From positions 107,001 to 171,000 of the forward strand of contig JAOPHQ010005140.1 in the NCBI GenBank assembly GCA_030340625.1: a stretch of DNA of 64,000 bases, in the 5' to 3' direction. The DNA is from Merluccius polli (taxonomy: Eukaryota; Chordata; Actinopteri; Gadiformes; Merlucciidae). The position numbers and the translations under genes are program-made. The notes beneath the pieces are model-generated. The model was not told the origin of the DNA. It saw only the letters and a program-made list of their open reading frames with translations, and searched no databases. This document shows, piece by piece, positions 36,280 through 48,404 of this stretch (positions are counted from its first letter, which is position 1; every line of letters begins with the position of its first letter).

Positions 36280-38433
36280 TGCATTTTGGTATTTGGTATG
36301 TTTCTTTAAGAAATGTTAAAGAAAAAAAAGCAGCAGATTTATCCAGCTTTCAAGGTGTACATTTCGTAGCAAGGAACAAGACAAAGGAATGAACTGTTAA
36401 AATCACATAAAATACATTTGATCAAATGTATCTGTTCGTATCTGTTCATATATCCGTCAAGATGAGAACAAGGGTTGCAGGGAAGTGGAAAAGACAAGGC
36501 ACTGTTCTCTAGCTTCGGGTAAAATATGACTATATTATAAAGAAAAGTTTAGAAAAAAGAAATATTGATGAACATTATTGCAATATTAGTGAGCTAATGC
36601 CTTTTTGTCTGTGTGGGTTTCCTGTTTAAGGCCCCTCTTCGCTCGTTGACGCTTCATTGAACAAATAAATGTAACTGCGTATTCTTTCTGCTCTACCCAG
36701 TGGGCTTTGAGCACGGAGATTATTTTAGCATATTGAATTCATAGATCATTGTTACAAGCTAGGGGCTGCAAAGTATCATTAATATTCTGATTGTGATCTC
36801 CGTTCTACTCTCTCATTCTTTTTCTATTCTGTTACAATGCCATTCCCAGGTCGAGATATTTGAGATGTTCAGTAGGTTTTGTAAGCTTACTTTGAAACTT
36901 AAGAGAGATTGAATAAATAGGATTGTTGGTTTTATGTTTTGACAGTTTCCAAAATCTCACACTCGCAGAATCATCTAATACTTTGCTAATACTTTTTGAA
37001 TTCTAGGGAGAAAAAAAACAAACCTATTTATTTATATTTCTTCACAATTAAGAGTTTTGTCCTTTACATATCATGTTTTAAATTGATGTTTAGAGAAATG
37101 TTGGCTCTTTTGGACAGTTGGGTTAAATGACAACTTCAAATAGAATTATAGTTAAAATGAATGGATGTAAAGCTCAGTGGAACTCCCACTTTCAAAAGGA
37201 ATATGGCTTGAAAAGTTTGTTGGAAATATTTTATTCCTTTTGGTTAATATGTGTCTTCCTTTGTCTTGCTATATAATGATATATGTGCCAGAATGGGATT
37301 TTTAAGCCAGCATCTCACCAACTTTCCCTGTTTTTTATGGTTATATGAGTATTTTACCGGAGGTCAGATTGTTGATTTTCAATCTAGCTTGTCAATGTAT
37401 TGTGCTAGCTACCATAAGCAATTGGAGACAGTTTGGCTCCATAGATTTTATTGGACCTTCTTCTCAATCCTTCATGTCTACATTTTCAAATACTTTGCCA
37501 ATTTGAATGAACTGCACTCAATTTGTTCCATGCAGGTAGGCAAACCAATGTTTTTCTGTAGTGTTTGGGAAATATGTTTTATTTTAGTGCTGGATGGAAA
37601 TTTCCAAAGCGCTGTGCCTTGCCCATCAACAGCAGTGGCAAATCTGCACATTTGAGCAGGGATCAAAGGCCCATATTTTGCAGTTGTTTTATCGTGGTAC
37701 AATAATAACTGAATAACTAGCTTCTCACTTTTCACACTTCAATAAGAAGAAACATGGAAGAGGAAAGTTGACTTGCTGATATATTTACATCTGAAGAACT
37801 TTTCTCTGGTACCACATTGGACAGGAAAAACATGAAATACCCCCTGCATGCTTTGTGATTTGTATTACGTAGCAATCAGAACCAACTGCTAACATTTTAT
37901 ATTGTTTTATATTTAAAATATCTTCTCATTGTGGTTCAAATGTACAAGGAATGAGGAAAATATAAGGTATTAAAAGAAAAAAGTGAAGCCTTTTTGGCTT
38001 ATACTATTTTTACCCTCAAAAACTACAATTTGCATTCAGGTACAATTGGAAGAAACTCCACAATTTTAACCAAATAGGCTTGTATATTAATATATAGTAT
38101 ATTAATAAATCAGAAATGTGTTGTATGAGTGCTGTCTGAACAAAATGTAGCCTCTCATTGACTGAAACGTTCCCAATTTGGTTAACAAGCACGTATAAGT
38201 CTTATCCAGTCCAAGTTGTTCCTCATATCTTCAGAACTTAAAGCTTTATAGTGTTTCATATATATATATATTTTTTATTTTTATTTTTTTAATTGATTTG
38301 ATTTTGCCTTTAAAACAGATAGGAGTTGAACGATTTGCTCTGAATGTTAAAGTGCTCATGTGGGCGACTGTTGGGCTGAGGGAGGGGTGGGTGGGCTGGA
38401 CTGGTGGTGGGCACCTTCACTTTCATTTCAAAT

Positions 38434-38451
38434 CCCCCCCCCCCCCCCCCC
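38434..38451. repeat. C18 homopolymer
   Basis: A run of 18 C bases directly followed by T6. Confidence 0.92.
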
Positions 38452-41447
38452 TTTTTTCCTTTTAATCCGTCCAAGCGAGAGCAATGTTGAAAATAAAAAA
38501 AAATAAAAAAAATGTTGTCCAAGCACTGAGGCTTCCATCTTTCAATACCTTGATGGCTGGGGTTGCTTGCAGTCATCATCTTCTATTTTCTCATGAGACA
38601 GATTTGATTAAGTACAGTAGCAGCTTACATGGCCATTGCTTTGTGCCACTGCTCGCATTGCTCCTCTCAAAAGTGCTGCTTTTCTTAAAAGATTAAATAT
38701 GACACTCTTATTTCCTCACTCAGGATATGGCTTTGAATGTCATTTGGTGACATTTGATCAATTCAGATGACACTGCGAACATACTTTTAAAGAAGGAAAA
38801 TTGCCATGTAATTCTTTAGCATAGATGGCCATTGGGAGAAATAAATGACATTGTGTGGTGGCAGACCATGCATGGTTCACCCAACCTTATCACAGTAATA
38901 CCACTAAATGAGGGTCGTTTGGCTTCCAATGTTGCTAGTGTGTGCTACCTTAGGAGCAAATGTATTTATTTATTTTTTTACAGATTATGAAAGATAATCA
39001 ACTTTAATGTGGACAGAAAAAAATATATAATGGTACCCTCAAAATGCATATTTACTGATTACATCATCACAAAGACTTCAGCTTTGATGTGGAAACTAAA
39101 GACTAATTACTTATACACACCAATTTTGTTGCTACAGAGGAAATAGTGGTCTTAATGTCAGCATGCCTAAATGTTAGAGGGATATTGCCTTGTTGTTCTT
39201 GTGACGGAAATGTCAGTCCCTGACTGGTTTGGCCTATCCCTGACCTCACGCAGACTTTAACCACCCTCTGATGACATACGAGGAGAAAGATTAAGTTGAA
39301 GAGTTGTAAATTGTGATTTAATAATTGTTAAAGAAAATTTGAAACATTGCTTTTGTTCTCCTTACCAGAACTATGTGCAAATTAACAGTGGTTTAACAAG
39401 CATTAGCATCTTCAGTGATTCCACGCTTCAGGAGCGACATGAATTAACCACTGCACTTCAATCTGCTCTTCAAACAGTACAGCTAGGGTGAAATAACAGG
39501 GTCTGTAGGATAATCAGCAGTGCTCTCATATTACACAATACAGTTGGGTCATTAGTGTCGGACATTTTTCTTTGTGTGAGATTTGAATCTGGCCTCCTGA
39601 TGGGTCCAATCATAATGACATGGCATCATAGTGTCATCATCAACTGCTGCCCCTTATTCCTTTCCGCCATTTCAATTAATTTTTACGGCCGTTTTTGTCC
39701 ATCTCAACAGTTTCCACAAGAGGATGCTACCTTTGCTTATTTCTGTCTAACAAACAGCTCAGCATATTTAGCCTGATTAGCAGCGGCAGTTACACTCTGT
39801 CATACTGGCCACAAATAAATAGAAGTGAATTGTTTAATCATGGCTAATGATTTGGAAGCCATGTGTAAATTGGATTCTGCCTCGCAGCAATGCCGAGTCC
39901 AGTGCCTAGGAGACCTAAAAAGGCGCTTTGGGATTGGTGGCTTTTTTTATTTTTTCCTTTCCTTTCAAGTGACAAACTGTGAAACTGTGAATCATTTTTC
40001 AAAGGGAACTCGCCACTCAGATCTTCTCCTCTTTGCGAAAAGTTTCGTTATTTAGTCTTTGAGATCGAGAGCTGGTTAATCACCACGGCATAGCTACACC
40101 TAAGACTTTGATGACCCCACCGAGATGCGGCCGGAGCAGTTTACTTTCCCCTCCAGCTGAGTGTTTCCGTCTTATCTCAAATTGGAGTCCAACGCTCAAA
40201 TAGAGTGCGTGACGAGGGGAGGGCTATAAGTACTGGCAGCGACTTGTTTGGATGTAAACAAAATAATAATACAAGTTGTTTGTTGTTTATAGCAAGGGCA
40301 AAAGAACACTAGTTGTCTCAGGAAATTAAGCGGCTAAAACAAAACAGTGAGTGTGTCACTGGACATATGAATGGAATTAAGTCATAGAGAATGAAAATGT
40401 TTGAAGTCGAGCACAGCTTTCAAACTCGAAGGTAAGTCTGCAGGGTAACTGTCACCAAAATTAGATGATTGAAGGCCACTCCATTCCCAGAGGAATGAGA
40501 ATAAAGCCATCAAATCCTTTATTCTTTGTGGCCAATATCTTTACCCTCATTTCTTGTAGTGTTTTATTAGAATCAGTCGATAGTGGTGTCATGGATTTGA
40601 ATCTTACTATGTAACACCCCTTGTGACTTCAAAGTTATATTTTTTTCATCATATGTGGACGCACAGTGGCACTTAGAAATCAAAATCGTAACATCGTAAG
40701 AGAGAAAGTGGCCACTGGATTCTCTTGGGATGAAAAAAAAAGTATAAAACTTTTCAAACGCGCTTGGATTTCTGATCCAGATTCCTTGCCCTCCCCTCTG
40801 TGTTCGTCGTGGTTAAACAAAATCCAAGACACATACAGCTGGATTCATTAACGTGATTCTTTACAGCTCTACGATGTACCTCCTGAGCCTAATTAAGGCC
40901 CCAAAATAGAAAAGAGACACGCTGAACGCGAAAGAGGAAGAGAAGAAGAGGTACCGAAATTCAAAGAATCCCTTCTGTTGCCACTGGCTCTACTTTTCCT
41001 TTCTCTGCTTCTTTCCTTTTTTACTGCATATGTGGAAACAGACGGTGTCATTTGCAACTCCCTAGCGAAGCCCAGAGTAGATTGGAAAATCTCTGGAGAA
41101 GGGTGACTTCGTGAGGGGGCGGGGAAGTGGCGGGGAAGTGTGTGAGTGGCAGTTCTGTAGCTCTCCAAAAAACACCCCAAATAAAAGGCAAACATCCCAT
41201 GATTAGAGGGAATCGGATACAAATATTGTGCTTTCTACGGCGCCGCTAGGACTCAAAAGATTTGCTGTCAATGGCAGGTATAGATCAGTGCACACTGCAC
41301 AGCGGAGAAAGTGGGACGGTGGTTGTAATAGCGCAGTCGAATCCTTCAGCTATGGATGTGTTCAGTTCTTTGCCCACACACACACGGACACAAATACAGT
41401 GGCACATGCATAGACATTTTGCACAGTGGCGCACATGCATTGACATT

Positions 41448-41977
41448 AAATAATAATTCATTGCATTTATATAGCGCTTTACAAGATACTCAAAGCGCTG
41501 ACATAGTGTGTGTGTGTGGGGGGATATGACACCTCATCCGCTACCAGTGTGTAGCACCCACCTGGGTGATGCACAGCAGCCAGTATGCGCCAGAACGCTC
41601 ACCACACGCTGGCTCAGTGGAGAGGTGAGGAATGAAACTATCCAATTAGAGACCAGGGGATGATTAGGTGGCCATGATGGTACAAGAGCCAGGTTGGGAA
41701 TTTGGAAAGGACACCGGGGTTAGCATCCCTACTCTTGCAATGAGTGCCACGGGATCTTTAGTGACCACAGGGAGTCAGGACCTCGGTTTTAACCGAGGTC
41801 ATCCGAAAGACAGTGCTCTAGACAGGACGGAGTCCCCATCTCAGTCCCGGGGCATTGGGGATCTTACATAGGCCAGAGGGATGAGCACCCCCTACTGGCC
41901 CTCCAACACCTCTACCAGCACCAACTCATCTCCCATCCAAGGATGGACCAGACCAGCCCCGCTTAGCTTCCAGAGCT
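41448..41977 (-). mobile_element. SINE3-type element with 5S rRNA-derived head
   Basis: Seen on the minus strand: the head reads GGAAGCTAAGCGGGGCTGG and TTGGATGGGAGATGA, which match the internal promoter part of vertebrate 5S rRNA (GGAAGCTAAGCAGGG... and TTGGATGGGAGACC). The first about 40 bases of 5S are missing. The body contains GGTGCTCATCCCTCTGG-type sequence, and the tail has AGCGCTTTGAGTATCTTG, AAAGCGCTATATAAATGCA and ATGAATTATTATTTA. Known: SINE3 is the class of 5S rRNA-derived SINEs first described in zebrafish. The copy is old: the head is truncated and a TG run interrupts the tail region. It is not a functional 5S gene. Confidence 0.88.
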
Positions 41978-43265
41978 TGCTTAAAGATTAAAGTTAAAAG
42001 ATAAACTATGGCCTAAATCAATGACGCACGTCACCTCTATTGGTGACGTACAATGCACCCCACATCCTATTTTAAATTTTTGTGTAGTATTTTACTTTGC
42101 CGCGGCTAAACTTGATTTCTGTAGATGCTACTACGTCACACAGAGACATTGCTATAATAGTTTTAATGGGGGTTAACAGGAGAGTATGTCTTCAAATCGC
42201 TGTAGCATCAACCATATGTATCAGATATTAGTTTCATTCCCATATGACAACAACTCAGGGGTTGTCTAAGAAGTACTGCATATTACATTTTTGCAATATT
42301 CCTATGGCGAGAAATCAGTCATTTAGTGACATGACACATTTGCCGGGCCAGCAGCCTCGTAAATCCAGAATGCACTTCGGCTTTGTGGGCTTGGGGCGTG
42401 GCCATGATCTCCGTACAGCTACCGAGGCATGGCCTCGTTCAAAGAGGAAACGGCCTGGTAGTCATCAGCTCTCTAACCCCGCAGTCGTTGTCATCGTCGT
42501 CATGAAGGGACGGTCGAAATTTGATTGCCCGTGTGGCATATTGTATCATAGCATACTGCTAAATGTCTAGCTTGCTTTCACAATTAATAATAAAGCCTGT
42601 TATACATATTGTTATAATACATTTGATTAATTCGTTCAATTCATTCATTCAAAGTGTTTTAGCCTGTATAATTCCTTTAACATTTTGCACGTGTGCACAC
42701 ACAGATACACATAGACTGATACACAGGTAGACATTAACATTTTGCACACACACACACACACACGCACAGGGACACACACGCACAGGGACGCAAAACACCT
42801 GCACATAGGCAGCATTGCGCAGACACATACTGTCATCACATGCACGGCTGTCTTGAGCAGGCACATGCTCTCACGTGCATGGCTGTCAGGAGGGTGGTGG
42901 TGCTCTAATTAGGTAGGTCCACAGTGATAATCAATGCTCACTGTTACTTGTGCAATTTGTCCTTTATTGTTTGTTTCATGACAAAGCCACGAGTGCTGCC
43001 GTCGACAAATTACCACCAGCGAAACTCTGGAGACTTGATGGGGTGTTAATCCCTGAATATTATTACATGCGAATTCTCCCCTCCTTTTGATTGTTGGTGT
43101 CTTTCCTAATTGGTACTGTTTCATTTTATCACACCTTTTTATGGGTACAAATATATCCAAGCTGTTGTGCTCGTGCAGCAATGTAGGTACTGGTGTTTGT
43201 CTCTTCCTTTTCAGTCTACTGGGGAAGAAGAAAAAGTTTCAGTTGACCTTGAGTTTGGTGTTGGT

Positions 43266-43269
<4 letters not shown>
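41978..43269. other. Gene-free stretch
   Basis: A 108-codon plus-strand frame at 42244-42570 has no recognised domain. A CA repeat follows at 42745. ATTGGTGACGTACAATG near 42040 stands out as CRE-like (TGACGT), without further support. Confidence 0.4.
42745..42790. repeat. (CA)n with CGCACAGGGACA units
   Basis: A CA repeat followed by two copies of CGCACAGGGAC. Confidence 0.88.

Positions 43270-43312
<43 letters not shown>
43270..43312. repeat. (CT)n microsatellite
   Basis: An uninterrupted CT array of about 43 bases. Confidence 0.96.
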
Positions 43313-43313
<1 letters not shown>

Positions 43314-45055
43314 GCTCTCTCACTCTTTCGCTCTGTGTGTTTTTGTGTGTGCGTGTGTTGGACCTATAGACAGCTGCATGATGGACACGACCCGTCGGCA
43401 TTCTGCAGTCTGACAGCTTTCATGTACCCTGTCATGAGTGTGATAAGCAACCAATCACAAGCACAAAAAAAGATGGCCGATGACTAGACGCAATGAGCAG
43501 TACAGAAAATTAGGATCTTTTTTTTAGCGTTAGCTATTTCGTTGGCAGTGTTGTTGATTGATTTTTTTTTTGTTTTCAAGCTAATCCTGGGGATTAAATT
43601 TTGCCAGGTCAGGTTTGCAGTCTGGGGTACTCCCTACGGCAGAGAAAGATGAGCTGAACTGACTTTAGAAGATTATCTTGCCAAGTCGCCGTACTCATCA
43701 GGTGCGGTTCATTTGAGTTGAGATAATCTGCGATATGAATGCAGCTCATTTGCATGCTTGTCGAGCTAGACACCAATACACTCTTCTGGGTCTGTGTAAG
43801 CTCCCACTTATTGTCGATGAGTCCCCGATGTGATCTGCTGATATCGTGCATCGTATCACTATATTTCTGTTTTCCGAGTCGGTGAAGCCAACCGACCCAA
43901 AAATCAGAAAAACAACAGGCGCAATGCAGAATTTAGTTGTTTTTATTCCTTTAATGAAATATCAAGGGAGAGTCAACGGCAGGACATATTCAAATTGAGT
44001 TTGGGCTGAAAGTTGTACATCAGTGTGTGGCTATATTAAAAAATAAGCCAAGTTGAACAATTTTATTTTATATTGTGTACATTCTTAAAAGAAAAAGAAA
44101 AAAAAGTTTCTATACATATTAATTGCTTTTTAACCAGTCCTTGTTGAGTCTTAGTTTTTCTACTTGTTAAGCTATAATGTACTGGGAAACACACAAACTA
44201 CTATCTTTCTAACAACATAGAAAGTCAGCTTTTTTTCTCGCAGGTTTAATTGGTAGTGGTTAGTAATTGGTGAAAAACATTTTTTCAACAGCTTGAGCAT
44301 AGCGTGTCAGAATCCGTCAATCACGCCGATACCATGTGAATGGCATTTTAGCAATGTGCCCGAGCTGGGCCAAATCACACTTTAAAGCAGTGTGATTTGG
44401 CCCAGCTCTAAATTATTCAAAATAATTAGAATCTGTGCAATATTTTCACGACATTTTTTTACAAGACAACTTCAGATTAAAATTCTACTGACCTGAAGAT
44501 ACGTTGAATGAATATTTTGATATCGACTTGTTTTCAACATGCTCTCCTCTTACACATAAACATTCAGTCGGGTGTTTGTGGTTGCCGGTTGGAATACCAA
44601 ATGGCCCAAAAGAGCAAGGATTTTCCTTCCAATGTCTGTCTGCAATACTTTTTACTGCCTTGCCCTGTTCTCTTATCAAGCAGTGTATAAATGTCAGCTT
44701 TGTGTCAAACACGTCTCAATAAATGGTTTGGATTCAGCCGTATTTCGCTGCTATGTGGGCATTCATTACTAGAAAATACAGTTTAGGCTACTGAAATATT
44801 TAGACGACAATATATTTTCCAGCCACTGGTAGCAAAATGGACTTAAAATTTAAATAGACTGTGGTCTTTAAATACGTTATAAGATATATTATATTATGTG
44901 GCATTGGATTAAACGGCACTCTAACACTAGACTTGGTGAAGCACAAATCTAAATAAGGTTTTGAATGAACAGAATAGTTGGCAAACTTTCGTTAACTGTA
45001 AAGCTGATATCAGAGAAGGCTTCATGTAAGCAAACATTGTAAGCAAAGTTTTATG

Positions 45056-45058
<3 letters not shown>
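43313..45058. other. Gene-free stretch
   Basis: Only the hairpin at 44362-44408 stands out. Confidence 0.45.
44362..44408. repeat. Perfect 19-bp hairpin
   Basis: GAGCTGGGCCAAATCACAC and the exact inverted complement GTGTGATTTGGCCCAGCTC are separated by nine bases (TTTAAAGCA). The stem is too short for a usual animal microRNA precursor, but this is the longest perfect hairpin I found. No target duplication is visible around it. Confidence 0.92.

Positions 45059-45104
<46 letters not shown>
45059..45104. repeat. (TG)23 microsatellite
   Basis: An uninterrupted TG repeat followed by CGCGCA. Confidence 0.97.
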
Positions 45105-45112
<8 letters not shown>

Positions 45113-46367
45113 TGCTTGGGCTACAGTGTGTTGGAATTTGAAGTCAGTGCAGGTATGACTTTGCAGTATAGAAAATGCCTTCAGCTGCGACACTTCCACT
45201 GGGAATCGGTCCTGACCTAACCTGAGAAAAATAATAAAATAATCTACTCTTTTCTTCTAATTCCTAGCACAGTATCCCTCTCTTTCTCTCCCTCTCTCTC
45301 ATTCTCTTTTTCTTTACTCTCTCTATCTTTATCTATCTATTAATCTTTATTTATCCATCTATTTACTTTATCATCCATCTTGGCGGTAATATATTCCATT
45401 ACACAGCGGGCCATTTGATTGCAGATGTAACCAAAAGCGGATAACTCATTACTTTTGTTGGATACAAAAAAAACCCATCAATGTCTTCCCTCCTTTTTTC
45501 CCCCAAAGATTTGTGTTTGGCAAGATGTCCTCTTAGTGGACGAAAAAAAAAAAAAAGAAAGAAAGGAAAAGCATAACGCGCTGCCTACAACAGGAGCGGC
45601 CCCTCATCCCAGGTAATGGGGAAGGAGACTGGCAGTTGGAGCTGCGGTGCCTTGTCAGCTACCATCCAGGAGGAACTCTCTTCAACACATGGTGGTGTAA
45701 TGATGAATTTAAATGCAAATGGCATGCTGACGGGGGAAACAAATTACCCCCTTCACTTGGCGAAATTGCGTCAAATGACCGAGGTTGAGTTTGGCTCTCC
45801 AAAAGGAAGAAATAAACATGAGCATATTGTACTACCTGTGTATCGGAGCACACACACACACACACAAAATATTGGAGTTTGGGAAACAATGTAATGGCTA
45901 AATTATGGTGTGTCTCTCTAATGGAGGAAGGGGGGGTGCCTGACGAAATATGAGTGGGCACATACATAAACATAGGAAGACGGTTCCTCCTGATTTTTGG
46001 AGAGCAATGCTCATACCTTGATGCCAAGGGGTTAGAAATGTGGATTTTTCTGTGGTGTCTGGAATTATTAGACTGACACCAGGATAGTTGGGGTATATGG
46101 GAGTACCCCAATACAAACATCTGATACCAAAGAGCTGTATCACACGTGGCAGATGTTAAAGCACAGTGACACACAGAGGCTGAAATGGATTATGTGTCAA
46201 CGCCTCTACTCTGGATGACCTTCAAGGTGCTTGTCTAAGTCTACACTATTTAAAGTAATGGACTGGATCCGTCTGCCCTATCAGCCAGGGCTAAAAGTTT
46301 TTAACATTCAAACTCAGTGTAGGCAGTGAACAAGCGGTATCGTGCATCCCTAATCTGTTTGGATGTG
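45105..46367. other. Gene-free stretch with possible octamer site
   Basis: A (CT)n-rich part near 45280-45330 and A-rich runs near 45545. The block at about 45600-45810 is free of simple repeats and contains ATGCAAAT (45713-45720), the consensus POU-factor octamer. A single 8-mer is weak evidence. GTATCGTGCATCCCTA at 46337-46352 looks like an inverted hAT-type end without a partner. Confidence 0.4.
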
Positions 46368-46600
46368 ATGGTGTGTGTGTGTGTTTGTTTGTGTGTGTGT
46401 GTGTGTGCACGCCTGTGTTCGTGTGTTTGTGTGTCTGTGTATGTGTGGTTGTGTGCGTGTGACGACGTGGTTGTGTCTGTGTATCGTTGTGTGTGTGCAT
46501 GTGGCGATAAGGGAAGGGTGTGTGGATGTGTGTGTGTGTGGGGTTTTAAGGAGTGTGTGTGTGTGTATGCGTGTGTGCGCGTGTGCGTGCCGGGACACGG
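46368..46600. repeat. Degenerate (TG)n minisatellite-like block
   Basis: About 230 bases dominated by TG with many interruptions. Overlapping Cys-Val-rich and His-Thr-rich frames are repeat translations. Confidence 0.9.
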
Positions 46601-46879
46601 GACGGTTGAATGACAACCCCCAGAGCATTTTATAGCCCTGCCGTTGCTGTTGTTTCCATTGCTGTGTCAGACACACTCCATCACCACGGGCAGATAATGT
46701 GGAATCATGGTCAGCTCTTATTGGCCCACTCCGTCTTACGGCTTACGATTCTGGCCTTACCCTCCCCGCCTCCTCCCCCTCCTCTGTAGGGAAAGGCAGG
46801 TCGTGTTTGTTGTCGGGGGGGGAGGAGAGAGATACGAACGGGTCCTTCTCGTCTGTCTGCTGCTCGCCTGGCAGATTGA

Positions 46880-47135
46880 GTGCGTGACACGGCGTTGACC
46901 TTTTTCGGCGCCCGCGATCCGCGGCGTCTCGTTCCATTTGTTTTAAGGGCGCGCTTTCTGTCTGTCTGTTGTTCTCGTCGCCTCCGCCGTCGTCGTCGTT
47001 GTTGTTGTCGTCATTTCGTTGTCTTCTCACGCTCTGTCCTCGGGGTTCTGGTGCCGACCGAGTGAACGTGCCGCTTGATTGAGGAGATCCAGGGAGGGCG
47101 GGGTTGAGGGGGACGGCGGCGGCGGGGGGCGGGGG
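46880..47135. promoter_or_regulatory. CpG-rich segment, possible CpG island
   Basis: By eye CG dinucleotides are far denser here than elsewhere (for example GGCGCCCGCGATCCGCGGCG near 46905), with CGTCGTCGTCGTTG runs and a GGCGGCGGCG stretch. The rest of the window is CpG-poor apart from a few transposon copies. Inference: it could be an unmethylated island or an orphan CpG island. No transcription start or exon was identified. Confidence 0.4.
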
Positions 47136-47780
47136 GGTTATTGTCTTTCTGTTCGCCCATTAAGCCGCAGAGGATAAAAGAACACTCTGCTTCACTTTGC
47201 TGACACCCCCCCTCCCTCCCTCCCCTCCCCACCATACCACCCCTACCGACACCGTAACGCCCACCACCCCCACCACCCCCCCCCCCCCCCCCCCAACTCC
47301 CCCATGTTATCCTCTGCCAGCGAGGGGGGGGCGGGTGTGCGGAGACTCTGAGATCAGCGGTGAAGTCTGGTGTGGAATACAGAGCAGCGGCAGGAAGTTA
47401 CTGATGCCCGGGCTGCTTAGCATACCTAATTGACCTCTAGCTCAAAACCTCTTGTACTGCGACTGAACACCCCCCCACCCTCCCACCCCCACCCCACACA
47501 CAACCTCCCGCAACACCCCCGCTTCATGTTTTCATTTTTTTTTTTTACTTTTTTTTTCTTTCTTTGTCATTTTCCGCCTCGCTGTGTGCAGCCGGTTCTG
47601 GTCTGGCCACCACTTAATCATGGTTCAAGTTGCGCCTTTGCCTTGCCGGGACCCGCGCCGGCCAGTGTGACTGTCTTTTATGACTGTCTTTTGTTGCGGT
47701 GGCTGTAGCATGCGCACGCACACACACAAACAAACACTGCCTATTTTTTTTATTTCAGTGCAGAATCAAGCCCAATTGTG
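47136..47780. other. C-rich low-complexity stretch
   Basis: CCCT and CCACC-type runs, C19 at 47276-47294 and T-rich runs near 47530-47560. No credible gene. Confidence 0.55.
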
Positions 47781-48240
47781 AACCTTGGAAGGCAGAGAGG
47801 CGGTGTAATTGAATCTCCATCACCCAGGCCAAAGACGCAATTTGGGAAACCCCCCCCCCCACACACTCACAGGCCATTTCAGAGCAAATTAAGTTTCTCC
47901 AAACAAACTACCTGCTATTTTAGCTATTTTAATAATGGCTCACATGCGCCACAATGCACTCCTCCATGAAATACTTCATAACGACGTTAAAACTGTCGAA
48001 GTGCTGAGGCCGAGCGAGAAACGCTGCCGTTATTTAGCCGCTTAATGTGGACGTTAAACTGTGCGTAATTGAATCTTTATCACCGCAAGGCTCGAGAGCT
48101 CTCCCGACTCTTGCACCGCCCTGTCATCTCAAGGAAACATCCCCAGAGATCTCCTGAAAATACACAGCGATTAACCCCCTCACCCCTCTCTTTGATGGGA
48201 TTATTAACCTAAAAATAGCACCAGGCGTATTTTAAGACTG
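47781..48240. promoter_or_regulatory. Candidate non-coding regulatory block with repeated motifs
   Basis: Seen: GTAATTGAATCTCCATCACC (47805-47824) and GTAATTGAATCTTTATCACC (48065-48084) agree at 18 of 20 positions, 260 bp apart. GACGTTAAAACTGT (47983-47996) and GACGTTAAACTGT (48050-48062) form a second pair. GGGATTATTAACC near 48197 contains an Otx/bicoid-type GGATTA core. Apart from a C run near 47850 the block is complex sequence without simple repeats or open frames. Inference: a cluster of homeodomain-type sites could make an enhancer, but conservation cannot be judged here. Confidence 0.3.
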
Positions 48241-48357
48241 CGGTGAGTTGCAGGAGAGCGGAGGAAGCGGCGACCAAGTGGAGCAGATGCTTATCTGCCG
48301 CAAACCTCCAGAGACATGTCTCTCCCCAGCCGACCTATACTGCAGTGAAATTAGCTG

Positions 48358-48404
<47 letters not shown>
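48358..48404. repeat. (TGA)15 microsatellite
   Basis: An uninterrupted trinucleotide array followed by a C run. The poly-Asp, poly-Met and poly-Ser frames are translations of it. Confidence 0.96.

Larger units (their letters stand above)
36184..41447. other. Gene-free, mostly AT-rich stretch
   Basis: This is the longest stretch without a recognised mobile element. It contains a short TA microsatellite (36260-36279) and a C18 run (38434-38451). Frames of 60-134 codons lack any recognisable domain. A poorly preserved duplication AGTGGC...ACATGCAT...GACATT lies just before the next SINE (about 41398-41448). Confidence 0.45.

Noticed and set aside
41929..41977. 5S rRNA gene
   Set aside because: Only the middle of 5S rRNA is present, in reverse, and it continues directly into a SINE body and tail. 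It is the head of a SINE3-type element.
44362..44408. Rho-independent terminator or microRNA precursor
   Set aside because: No T run follows, the context is eukaryotic, and the 19-bp perfect stem is too short and too perfect for a usual precursor. It is kept only as an unexplained hairpin.
45616..45894. 92-codon frame in a repeat-free block
   Set aside because: It ends in a CA microsatellite (His-Thr repeat) and overlaps a 171-codon minus-strand frame (45659-46174). No exon boundaries are evident.
43840..46352. hAT element between ATCGTGCATCGTATCACT and GTATCGTGCATCCCTA
   Set aside because: The two similar words lie in the same orientation, not inverted, so they cannot be a terminal pair.
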